In this document: piece after piece, positions 1 to 5,704 of the stretch
Layout: each line of letters starts with the position of its first letter
How positions within the stretch are numbered: position 1 is the stretch's first letter
From: Pseudomonadota bacterium
GTDB taxonomy: Bacteria; Pseudomonadota; Alphaproteobacteria; Rhodospirillales; Casp-alpha2
Length of the DNA: 5,857 bases
Assembly: GCA_022563215.1 (NCBI GenBank)
Contig: JADFNT010000118.1
Location: 1 to 5,857 of the forward strand
Reading direction: 5' to 3'
Translations under genes and position numbers: made by a program
Notes under the pieces: model-generated
What the model saw: only the letters and a program-made list of their open reading frames with translations
Told to the model about the DNA's origin: nothing
Database searches by the model: none

Positions 1-1661
1 TTGACGGCGCTGGCGAACCCCTTCATTTCGAAACCGCCGCGGTTGGCGAACTGATATTTCTTGCCGGCGCAAAGTCCGTGAACGATTTCGGAAATGTAGA
101 TCTGGTCGGCGGAGGCCGTGTCGACGATTCGGGCCGCCAGTTGAACCACGGTGCCGAAAAGGTCGTTGTCCTCGGCGATGGGTTCACCGGCGTTGAGTCC
201 GATTTTCAGGTGCAGCGGCAGTTCCGGGTTGTTCAGGTTGTGCTGCGCCGTTTCCCTTTGAATTTGGATGGCGGCATCGACTCCGTCGGATGTCCTGTTG
301 AAAGACGCCATGATGCCGTCCCCGGTATGCTTGACTTCCGAGCCGGCGTTGGCGCTCAGCGCCTCGCGGACAACTCGGTTGTGGGCGCGCACCACATTTT
401 GGGCGCCGGCGTCGCCGAGAGCCTGCGTCATTGCCGTCGATCCGACGATGTCGGTAAACAACACCGTGACCGGACCCGTCTGCTCCTTTTCCTTCGGCTT
501 GTTCCATTCGATCAAGGCGGTGTCCATGAACTTAGGCGCGATGGTTTCGTCGGCGAGGTACGTGTTGATGGCGTTGCGCCCGGACTGGAACATCTGCATG
601 TAGCGGGGATCGGCCATCAGGTATTCTTCGTACTTTTCGGCGAATGAAGCGGCATGGGATTTCTTGAATCCCATGACCTGGACGCCGTCGGCGAGGATCT
701 TAGACCGCGACAAAAGGTCCATGTTTCCTTTTTGGGAAAGAATCTCGCATGCCCCAGCCATATACAGGCTGAGGCCGAATTTGTTGAAGTTGTCCATTTT
801 GTTGATATCGGTTTGGCTTCCTTCCATGCCCTTGGTCAGGAAATTGATCATGTAATCCTTTAACTTCTCCGCTGTCTCCGACAGGGCCTGGTCTTGTTCG
901 GCGGCCTCCGGTTCCGTTTCGGGCTCGGGCTCGGGCTCGGGTTCTTCCGGCTGCTGTTCGGCCTGGGACAACGTCTCGGCGCTGGGTGCGGGGGCGGCGG
1001 CGCGGGCCCTGGAGGCCGCCGCCTGTCTCGCCGCTTGGTTCTCCGCCCGTTTTTGCGTAGCCAGCGCCCACCAGCCCACCAGCCAGATGACAAACCTGGG
1101 TGTCTTGGCCGCCTTAAGCTTCACCCCCCGCATGGTGATAAGGGACAAAACCACAATGCTAATCAGGAAGACGAGAATGAAGGTACCGATCAGCAAGTTG
1201 GCTTCCGTAGTACCGACGAAGCGAATGCCGAAAAGGGTCTCGCCACCCAGGATTTCAGAGACGATTACGGAGACCAGCCCTGCCAGACACACGCTGAACA
1301 ACACCACCATCAACAACTTTAAGATAACGCTGCCGAGGCTCGACGTTCCTTTATTCGAGCCCTTTCGCGACCCTTTTCCCGTTTGCTTGAAAGTCCGGGA
1401 ACGGTCGATCGCCTTGCCGCGTCCCCGGACCTTGGGTTTCGGTTTTCCGGCTTCCCTGAAAATGACGGTGTCGTTGAAGACCCCGGTATCCGGGTCAAGG
1501 ATTTCCTTGACGACCTTGACCGCCTCGATGGCCTTGATTCCTTCGAGCTGCTTCTTGGCCTCGGCGATCGCCTCATCTCTTTGGTGGCCTAGAAAATTTT
1601 CGTGGATCGTCCACTGGCCGTCTTGCAGGACCTGCACTTCAAATGTCGTGTTCTGTGTCAT
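1..1661 (-). CDS. Membrane-anchored class III adenylate/guanylate cyclase, downstream paralogue (C-terminus outside window)
   Basis: Translating the minus strand from the ATG at 1659-1661 gives 553 codons with no stop before the window edge. The product would convert a nucleoside triphosphate (probably ATP) to the cyclic monophosphate at the inner membrane. Visible in order: an N-terminal module (about 1-65, starting MTQNTTFEVQVLQDG); a basic stretch; membrane helices at about 109-134 and 155-177; a Trp-rich hydrophobic segment (about 190-202, FVIWLVGWWALA) absent from the paralogue; an Ala/Pro/Glu linker with a PE repeat; a conserved helical region (about 270-385); and the cyclase domain from about 395. 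Expected catalytic residues are Asp404 (FTDIVGST) and Asp448 (KHTGD) for metal, Lys444 and Asp500 for adenine, and Arg511. Gln507 occupies the usual transition-state Asn position. AGGGG lies 4 nt before the start, and the start aligns with that of the paralogue. By comparison with the paralogue, the end of the cyclase domain (after FEMKGFASAV) and any tail are missing. It lies 91 bp downstream of the paralogue and is probably co-transcribed with it. Cyclase family is certain; substrate is inferred. Confidence 0.93.
   Translation of the reverse strand, partial: MTQNTTFEVQVLQDGQWTIHENFLGHQRDEAIAEAKKQLEGIKAIEAVKVVKEILDPDTGVFNDTVIFREAGKPKPKVRGRGKAIDRSRTFKQTGKGSRKGSNKGTSSLGSVILKLLMVVLFSVCLAGLVSVIVSEILGGETLFGIRFVGTTEANLLIGTFILVFLISIVVLSLITMRGVKLKAAKTPRFVIWLVGWWALATQKRAENQAARQAAASRARAAAPAPSAETLSQAEQQPEEPEPEPEPETEPEAAEQDQALSETAEKLKDYMINFLTKGMEGSQTDINKMDNFNKFGLSLYMAGACEILSQKGNMDLLSRSKILADGVQVMGFKKSHAASFAEKYEEYLMADPRYMQMFQSGRNAINTYLADETIAPKFMDTALIEWNKPKEKEQTGPVTVLFTDIVGSTAMTQALGDAGAQNVVRAHNRVVREALSANAGSEVKHTGDGIMASFNRTSDGVDAAIQIQRETAQHNLNNPELPLHLKIGLNAGEPIAEDNDLFGTVVQLAARIVDTASADQIYISEIVHGLCAGKKYQFANRGGFEMKGFASAV
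18..845. repeat. Diverged tandem duplication, copy A (C-terminal half of downstream cyclase)
   Basis: This stretch aligns with 1870-2700 at an offset of 1852-1855 bp. Long matching runs are visible by eye, for example the shared CGCCGGCGTCGCCGAGAGCC and the CATGGGATTTCTTGAA block. It covers the helical region and most of the cyclase domain of each gene. Most differences are at third codon positions, as expected for an old gene duplication under protein-level selection. Confidence 0.9.
921..944. repeat. Hexamer tandem repeat GGGCTC encoding a Pro-Glu tract
   Basis: Three perfect GGGCTC units are followed by one GGGTTC unit. On the coding (minus) strand they encode a run of Pro-Glu pairs in the linker between the membrane helices and the helical region of the downstream cyclase. 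Such in-frame hexamers can gain or lose units by slippage without breaking the frame, so linker length may vary between strains. Confidence 0.85.
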
Positions 1662-1692
1662 GAGACCCCTATTGATCCGTTTATTCCTGCAA

Positions 1693-1720
1693 GAGCTTTA
1701 GAAATGAATTTCTCACGCTC
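1693..1720 (-). promoter_or_regulatory. Imperfect dyad / stem-loop between the two cyclase genes
   Basis: GAGC at 1693-1696 pairs with GCTC at 1717-1720. Inside, AGAAAT (1700-1705) pairs with ATTTCT (1708-1713), with 3x3 mismatches between the two stems. The outer stem can extend by G-U pairs in the transcript. It sits in the 91-bp gap, about 32 nt before the downstream cyclase start. No T-tract follows it, so it does not look like a terminator. It could be an operator or an intercistronic mRNA structure affecting processing or translation of the second gene. Function is inferred. Confidence 0.4.
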
Positions 1721-1752
1721 CCTTTAGTGGGCCGGAGATTATTAATGATTAA

Positions 1753-3777
1753 CTATTCCGCGTTCTTGGCAGCGGCTTCGGCCGCGACCGGTTGGGGGGG
1801 CGGGGTGTCGCCGGTTTCTTCTTCCGCGTCGTTCCAAATTACTTCGAAAAGGGTAACGTCTTCGCCGAACCCCTTCATTTCATAGCCGCCCCGGTTGGAG
1901 AAATTGTAATTCTTGCCGGCGCAGATTCCCCGCACGATTTCCGAAACGAAAATCTCGTCAGGGGAGGCCTTGTCGACAATGCGGGCCGAAAGTTGGACCG
2001 TGGTCCCGAACAGGTCATTGTCCTCGACGATAGGCTCACCGGCGTTGAGGCCGATTTTCAGGTGCAACGGCAAGTCGGGTTGGACTTGGTTATGCAGGGC
2101 CGTTTCCTTTTGCATCCGGATGGAGGCGTCGACCCCGTCCGATGTTTTATTGAAGGATGCCATGATGCCGTCGCCGGTATGTTTGACTTCCCTGCCCGAG
2201 TGGGCGCGGAGCGCCTCGCGGACAATCCGATTGTGGACGCGCACCACCTTTTGGGCGCCGGCGTCGCCGAGAGCCTGTGTCATCGCCGTCGATCCGGCGA
2301 TGTCGGTGAACAGCACCGTGATGGGACCGGTCGTTTCCTCCTTGGGCTTGGGTTTGTTCCATTCCTCTAGGGCCGTATCCAGGAGTTTTGGTGCGGCGGT
2401 TTCGTCGGCGAGGTGGATGTTCATGGCGTTGCGCCCGGATTGGAACATCTGCATGTAACGGGAATCGGCCATCAGGTATTCCTCATAACGGCCGGCGAAC
2501 GAAGCGGCATGGGATTTCTTGAACCCCATGACCTGAACGCCGTCGGCGAGGATTTTAGAGAGGGCGCTGGGGGTCAGCTCCCGTTTCTGGGCCAGAATTT
2601 CGCAGGCCCCGGCGAGATAAAGGTTGACCCCGAATTTGTTGAAATTGTCCATATTCTTCTTTTCGTCCTGGGGACTTTCCAGCGCTTGCGAGAGGAAATT
2701 CATCATGAAGGTTCTTTGTTTTTCCTCGTTCGGCGACAGGGCCAGGGCATCGCTGCTCGGTTCGGGCTGGGTCGACGCATCCAGCTCAACGCCCTCGGCG
2801 CCAGGTTCCTCGGCGGTTTGTTCCTCGGCGCCAGGTTGCTTTTCTTCTTTCTTGTCCTTGTTCAATTCCGCCTGCAGGCGCTCGTTGACGGCCGCGTCCT
2901 CGGCGGCCTTGGCCTCTTGGGCTTCCTTGGTTTCTTCGGTTCCCTCGTCGGTCTTGATTTTCCCGACCCCTTTCATGGCCTCGTCCAGACTTTTCATGGT
3001 TTCATTGGTGCTGTCCGGGACATCCTCCATGACTTGCGCGCTGGGGCCGGCGGCGGCGCTCAATCCGGCCTTGGATTTCTGAGGCGCCGCCTTTTGGGCC
3101 AGTTTCGCCTGTTGGACCAGTTTCGCCTGTCGGGCGAGAAACCCGGGCCGGCGGGAGTCCTCAAGATTCTGCCCGCGCATGATGGTGATGGTCATGCCCG
3201 TGGCGCTGATCAGGAAGGTGAGGATGAAAACGCCGATCAGCAGGTTTGATTCCGCGTTGCCGACGATTTTCACGCCGAACAAGTCGGCGCCGCCGAGAAT
3301 TTCCGAGGCCATGACCGCGAACAGGGCCGACAGGCAAAGGCTGAACAGAATGACCATGAGAAGCTTGACCATAACAGCCGTCAGGGTCGTCGTTTTTTTC
3401 TTCTTATTGCCTTTTTTCTGACCGCCGGAAAGGCTCCGTCCGTGGTCAGAACCCGCTTCGTCCCCGCCGTCGCTACTACCAAGCCAGGAATCGTCTCTGT
3501 TTCTAGTCGAACCATATCCGGAGGACGTTGAATCGGCATAGTCCTTCCCGGCGCGGCTTTTCATGTTCGGGCTTTTGTAGACGGTGTATTCGCTTTGCAC
3601 ATCGCGATCCGGGTCGTAGCCCTCCTTGATGACCTTGACCGAGTCGATGGCGCTTAGTTTATCGAGTTGCTTGCCCTCTTCGATCGCGGCGTCCTTCTGG
3701 TGTTCGGGGAAACGGGCATGAATGCTCCACCGGCCATTTTGCTGAACCTGGACTTCGTAATTGATGTTCTTCGTCAT
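1753..3777 (-). CDS. Membrane-anchored class III adenylate/guanylate cyclase, upstream paralogue (complete, 674 aa)
   Basis: This probably makes cAMP (less likely cGMP) on the cytoplasmic face of the inner membrane. Domains in order: an N-terminal module (1-65, predicted strand-helix-strand); a Ser/Gly/Asp-rich stretch (70-120); a basic patch KKGNKKKK (121-128), which by the positive-inside rule places the N-terminus in the cytoplasm; membrane helices at about 133-157 and 179-199 around a loop of about 22 residues; an Ala/Lys/Glu-rich, coiled-coil-like acidic linker (about 205-350); a helical region (about 355-475) with MDNFNKFG, ILADGVQVMGFKKSHAASF and YMQMFQSGRNA; the cyclase domain (about 485-645); and a Pro/Ala/Glu tail. 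Catalytic residues: Asp492 and Asp536 (metal), Lys532 and Asp588 (adenine recognition), Arg599 (transition state). Gln595 replaces the usual Asn. The Shine-Dalgarno signal is weak: only AAGGCGG about 20 nt upstream. The start is supported by alignment with the paralogue, which begins the same way. Cyclase identity is firm; input signal and nucleotide preference are unknown. Confidence 0.96.
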   Translation of the reverse strand: MTKNINYEVQVQQNGRWSIHARFPEHQKDAAIEEGKQLDKLSAIDSVKVIKEGYDPDRDVQSEYTVYKSPNMKSRAGKDYADSTSSGYGSTRNRDDSWLGSSDGGDEAGSDHGRSLSGGQKKGNKKKKTTTLTAVMVKLLMVILFSLCLSALFAVMASEILGGADLFGVKIVGNAESNLLIGVFILTFLISATGMTITIMRGQNLEDSRRPGFLARQAKLVQQAKLAQKAAPQKSKAGLSAAAGPSAQVMEDVPDSTNETMKSLDEAMKGVGKIKTDEGTEETKEAQEAKAAEDAAVNERLQAELNKDKKEEKQPGAEEQTAEEPGAEGVELDASTQPEPSSDALALSPNEEKQRTFMMNFLSQALESPQDEKKNMDNFNKFGVNLYLAGACEILAQKRELTPSALSKILADGVQVMGFKKSHAASFAGRYEEYLMADSRYMQMFQSGRNAMNIHLADETAAPKLLDTALEEWNKPKPKEETTGPITVLFTDIAGSTAMTQALGDAGAQKVVRVHNRIVREALRAHSGREVKHTGDGIMASFNKTSDGVDASIRMQKETALHNQVQPDLPLHLKIGLNAGEPIVEDNDLFGTTVQLSARIVDKASPDEIFVSEIVRGICAGKNYNFSNRGGYEMKGFGEDVTLFEVIWNDAEEETGDTPPPQPVAAEAAAKNAE
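1870..2700. repeat. Diverged tandem duplication, copy B (C-terminal half of upstream cyclase)
   Basis: This is the partner of 18-845. The encoded proteins are identical at roughly three quarters of positions by eye in the helical and cyclase regions. Similarity falls sharply in the linkers and resumes over the membrane helices and N-terminal module, so the whole gene was duplicated, not just this segment. Confidence 0.9.
2794..2837. repeat. 14-bp direct repeat in the cyclase linker (PGAE units)
   Basis: CTCGGCGCCAGGTT occurs at 2794-2807 and again at 2824-2837, a 30-bp period. On the coding strand it gives two PGAE units ten residues apart in the acidic linker of the upstream cyclase. It is probably a small in-frame duplication in low-complexity sequence. 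Confidence 0.8.
3099..3130. repeat. 14-bp direct repeat in the cyclase linker (QAKL units)
   Basis: CCAGTTTCGCCTGT occurs at 3099-3112 and 3117-3130, an 18-bp period. It encodes two six-residue units (QAKLVQ, QAKLAQ) just after the second membrane helix. The Lys/Gln/Ala composition suggests a helical, possibly coiled-coil, stalk leaving the membrane. Confidence 0.8.
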
Positions 3778-3882
3778 CGATCAACCAACGGACAAAACCG
3801 CCTTACATGGTCTGGGAGGACCAACCCATCCCTTTCCTCGACACAACAAATACCTCACACCCAAATAGGGGCATGCGCAAAA

Positions 3883-3900
3883 CCCTCACACATTAGAGGG
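3883..3900 (-). promoter_or_regulatory. Small hairpin followed by TTTT in the cyclase leader
   Basis: CCCTC and GAGGG form a 5-bp stem with an 8-base loop. On the minus strand it is followed directly by TTTTG. If transcription starts near 3912, this lies at the very beginning of the leader. The stem is too short and the T-run too brief for a confident terminator or attenuator, so it is recorded only as a possible structural element. Confidence 0.25.
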
Positions 3901-3918
3901 CCTAAATCTAAACACTTC

Positions 3919-3947
3919 AGTTTATCAAAAGCCTAAATGAGGGGCAA
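3919..3947 (-). promoter_or_regulatory. Candidate sigma70-type promoter for the cyclase pair
   Basis: On the minus strand a -35-like TTGCCC (3947-3942) is separated by exactly 17 bp from a -10-like TAAACT (3924-3919). Each matches consensus at four of six positions. It lies downstream of the rpmE terminator, in the AT-rich part of the gap, and would start transcription near 3912, leaving a leader of about 135 nt. The imperfect boxes would fit a promoter needing an activator, and repeated heptamers lie just upstream. Confidence 0.45.
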
Positions 3948-3954
3948 ACTTGTA

Positions 3955-4012
3955 GACGAACGAAAAAGCAATGATTCAGCGGGGGTTTTTGCTGGTTCGT
4001 CCCCGGTTCGTC
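3955..4012. repeat. Three GACGAAC heptamers upstream of the cyclase promoter
   Basis: GACGAAC is at 3955-3961 on the plus strand. Its reverse complement GTTCGTC is at 3995-4001 and 4006-4012. The last two lie within a 9-bp direct repeat, GGTTCGTCC (3994-4002 and 4005-4013), whose 11-bp period is about one helical turn. The first site is centred roughly 46 bp upstream of the predicted start of transcription, a common activator position. They may be binding sites for a regulator; none is identifiable from this window. Confidence 0.4.
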
Positions 4013-4033
4013 CAAGGGGTGGATAAGGGACCG

Positions 4034-4067
4034 AAAAATAAATCGGGCGCCGGGATTGCCGGCGCCC
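4034..4067 (-). terminator. Intrinsic terminator of rpmE
   Basis: GGGCGCCGG (4045-4053) and CCGGCGCCC (4059-4067) form a perfect 9-bp GC-rich stem with a 5-base loop. On the minus strand this is followed by GATTTATTTTT, the expected U-rich tail. It lies about 43 bp after the rpmE stop. No T-rich tract follows on the plus strand, so it acts in one direction, insulating the cyclase genes from rpmE transcription. Confidence 0.88.
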
Positions 4068-4109
4068 TCGCGGTCACTTTGAAAGATTGAAACAAGCCTC
4101 GAGCCGCGC

Positions 4110-4334
4110 CTAGCCTTTAAGGCCTAAATCCTTGAACCTCTTATTGAATTTGGCCAATTGGCCGCCCCTGTCGACGAGGCGGTGAACCCCCGTCCAGGCC
4201 GGATGGGTTTTCGGATCGATGTCCAGCTTCAAGGTGTCGCCTTCCTTGCCCCAGGTCGAGCGTGTCGTGTAGGTGGAGCCGTCGGTCATCTGGACGGTGA
4301 TCTGGTGATATTCGGGGTGGGTGTCTTTTTTCAT
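4110..4334 (-). CDS. rpmE: 50S ribosomal protein L31 (bL31), zinc-independent form
   Basis: A 74-residue protein starting [20 protein letters not shown]. It is a component of the large ribosomal subunit, located at the central protuberance where it bridges to the small subunit. The family signature is clear: the MKKD-HP-YH start, [22 protein letters not shown], and the [15 protein letters not shown] ending. There are no cysteines, so the zinc-binding CxxC pattern of the C+ form is absent. This is usual for alphaproteobacterial bL31, which therefore should not depend on zinc. The start is preceded by GGGAA about 8 nt upstream. It has its own strong promoter and terminator and is probably mainly monocistronic, although read-through from the transporter is possible because no terminator lies between them. 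Confidence 0.97.
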   Translation of the reverse strand: MKKDTHPEYHQITVQMTDGSTYTTRSTWGKEGDTLKLDIDPKTHPAWTGVHRLVDRGGQLAKFNKRFKDLGLKG

Positions 4335-4352
4335 TTTTGCGTTCCCGGTTTG

Positions 4353-4362
4353 AAGGCGCCTT
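4353..4362. promoter_or_regulatory. 10-bp perfect palindrome at the rpmE transcription start
   Basis: AAGGCGCCTT is a perfect palindrome that touches the last base of the -10 box and covers the expected transcription start (near 4355). A protein bound here would block initiation, so it could be an operator. A 10-bp palindrome can also arise by chance in GC-rich DNA, and no regulator is suggested by the sequence. Confidence 0.3.
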
Positions 4363-4390
4363 ATATACGGGAAGCCGCCCCGGGGTTCAA
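4362..4390 (-). promoter_or_regulatory. sigma70-type promoter of rpmE
   Basis: On the minus strand, -35 TTGAAC (4390-4385) and -10 TATATA (4367-4362) are separated by the ideal 17 bp. Transcription would start near 4355, leaving a leader of about 20 nt. The near-consensus boxes and short leader fit a highly expressed ribosomal protein gene. Confidence 0.75.
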
Positions 4391-4413
4391 GGGTCCCGGG
4401 TAAAAGTAAGGGC

Positions 4414-5640
4414 CTAAGGGGAGGATTTCCCGATGTCCGGGTCTTGTCCTGCCGGATCGAGGTCTTTCCTGGCCTTAAAGCCCAGGGCGACGACGATCAG
4501 CATGACCAGGGCGCCGCCGAAATAGGGCCAGTCCATTCCCAAAACGCCAAAAAGATAACCCGCCCAGGCCGGGCCGATAAACCGCGCCATGGTCGAGGCC
4601 GAGCGGGTCACGCCCATGATGCCGCCCTGTTCGTCTTCGCCGACCTGAAGCGAGATTAAGCTGTTCAACGAGGGCGAGATGATGGAAAAGCCATACCCGG
4701 CAATGGCCATGGCAATGATCAGCACCGCAATATTGCTTGAGAAGGGAATCAGCAGCACCCCGACCGCCAGCGCCCCGGCGCCCTGAATAATCAAACGCGC
4801 CTCGCCGAACCGGCGCGCCAGCCGGCCGACCAAACCGCCCTGGATGGCGGCGCTGAGAAGACCGACGAAGGCGAACAGATAACCGTTTTGTTCCGGCCCC
4901 CAACCGAATTGCCGCCGCGACCACATGGCGAAAGTGGCCTCAAGGCCGGCGAAGACGAAGGTCGCCAGAAAGGTCATCAGAATCAACAACCCGAGGTGGG
5001 GACGGCTGAGCGCCTCGCGGAACATGGTCAGGCGTTTTTTCGGCGGTTGGGCGGCCAGCTTGCGGCGGATTTCAATCGGCAGCGATTCCTTCAACACCAC
5101 CACGGCCATGATCCAGGCCGCCGCCGACAATCCGGCGGCGGCGAAGGCCGGGGTCTGGAAATCGGCATTGACGGGATCGGACCCAGCCAGGATGCCGCCG
5201 ATGGCCGGCCCGGCGATAAATCCGAGCCCGAAGGCGGCGCCGATGACGCCCATCCCCTGGGCGCGGTTTTCCCGGGTCGTGATATCGGCGACGTAGGCGA
5301 AGGCGGCGGAAATGTTTCCGGCCATGGCGCCGCCGATGGCCCGGGCCGCGAACAGCATCCACAGGCTTTCGGCGAACCCGAGCCAGACATAGGACAAGGC
5401 GATGCCGGCAAGGCTGACCAAAAGCACCGGGCGGCGCCCAATCCTGTCGGAAAGCTGGCCCCAGAAAGGCGCCGCCAGGAACTGGGTGAACGAATAAGTC
5501 GCCATCACCAGCCCAACCGTGGCCGGGGAGGCTTGGTAGAACTCGGCATAGAAAGGCAGCAGCGGAATGATGATGCCAAAGCCGATCAGGTCGATGAAGA
5601 CAATCAAAAAAAGAATCAACATGGATGCCTGGGTTCCCAT
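4414..5640 (-). CDS. Major facilitator superfamily transporter, DHA1 (TetA-like) type
   Basis: A 408-residue inner-membrane protein with about 12 predicted hydrophobic helices, a normal length for drug:H+ antiporter-1 carriers. It would exchange protons for a small molecule; the substrate cannot be read from sequence. Motifs: TM1 with a buried acid (Asp17 in [18 protein letters not shown], as in TetA-like proteins); motif [15 protein letters not shown] (61-74) in the loop between TM2 and TM3; Arg100 followed by GG in TM4 (motif B); [12 protein letters not shown] (138-149, motif C of exporters); a basic central loop (about 190-205); a degenerate second motif A, GRLARRFG (272-279); and GP again at 356-357. 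The first Met gives the N-terminal length usual for the family. The Shine-Dalgarno signal there is poor, and Met7 with CAGG upstream is an alternative. It is 64 bp after an OmpA-like gene and 79 bp before rpmE. No regulator is adjacent in the window. Confidence 0.94.
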   Translation of the reverse strand: MGTQASMLILFLIVFIDLIGFGIIIPLLPFYAEFYQASPATVGLVMATYSFTQFLAAPFWGQLSDRIGRRPVLLVSLAGIALSYVWLGFAESLWMLFAARAIGGAMAGNISAAFAYVADITTRENRAQGMGVIGAAFGLGFIAGPAIGGILAGSDPVNADFQTPAFAAAGLSAAAWIMAVVVLKESLPIEIRRKLAAQPPKKRLTMFREALSRPHLGLLILMTFLATFVFAGLEATFAMWSRRQFGWGPEQNGYLFAFVGLLSAAIQGGLVGRLARRFGEARLIIQGAGALAVGVLLIPFSSNIAVLIIAMAIAGYGFSIISPSLNSLISLQVGEDEQGGIMGVTRSASTMARFIGPAWAGYLFGVLGMDWPYFGGALVMLIVVALGFKARKDLDPAGQDPDIGKSSP

Positions 5641-5650
5641 GACGGCCGTC
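5641..5650. promoter_or_regulatory. 10-bp palindrome abutting the transporter start codon
   Basis: GACGGCCGTC is a perfect palindrome ending at the base before the annotated ATG, where a ribosome-binding site would be expected. A partial copy (GGCCGTCC) lies at 5664-5671. It could be an operator, a translation-hindering structure, or chance. Its presence weakens the case for the first ATG relative to Met7. Confidence 0.25.
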
Positions 5651-5704
5651 AGTCCGGGTTAGGGGCCGTCCTGCAACAAGATTCGGTACGGAATAGGGAA
5701 TGGG

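Larger units (their letters stand above)
3778..4109. other. 332-bp intergenic region between rpmE and the cyclase pair
   Basis: No coding signal was found on either strand. Read on the minus strand it contains, in order: the rpmE terminator (4034-4067), a cluster of GACGAAC heptamers (3955-4012), a candidate promoter (3919-3947), and a predicted leader of about 135 nt for the first cyclase. The leader contains two small hairpins: 3883-3900, and 3808-3823 (TGGTC/GACCA around a six-base loop holding CTCCCA). The stretch 3840-3940 is clearly more AT-rich than the flanking genes, as expected for a control region. The octamer GCCTAAAT appears at 3900 and 3931, and again near the end of rpmE at 4122; significance is unclear. 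Confidence 0.7.

Noticed and set aside
894..1322. Plus-strand open frame with a Gly/Leu/Phe-rich start
   Set aside because: It is antisense to the PE repeat and membrane helices of the downstream cyclase. Its composition is explained by the hexamer repeat read backwards.
1743..1753. TTAATGATTAA palindrome at the end of the upstream cyclase
   Set aside because: A short AT-only inverted repeat of 5 bp around one base, overlapping the stop codon. It is too weak to be a terminator and easily arises by chance.
2413..3249. Plus-strand open frame of 278 codons opposite the upstream cyclase
   Set aside because: Its Gly/Leu/Phe-rich repetitive translation mirrors the Glu/Ala/Lys-rich linker on the other strand. 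There is no domain and no independent promoter or ribosome-binding site.
3955..4012. Short repeats as a CRISPR array or mobile element ends
   Set aside because: Only three heptamers in mixed orientation, with no regular spacers, target-site duplication, transposase or integrase in the window.
3990..4015. tRNA-like T-loop (GGTTCG) in the intergenic region
   Set aside because: The motif occurs twice as part of a short direct repeat. No acceptor stem, anticodon arm or cloverleaf can be formed around it.
4376..4400. CCCGGG inverted repeat as a terminator for the transporter
   Set aside because: The stem is only 6 bp, no T-tract follows on the minus strand, and it overlaps the -35 region of the rpmE promoter. 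No transporter terminator could be supported.
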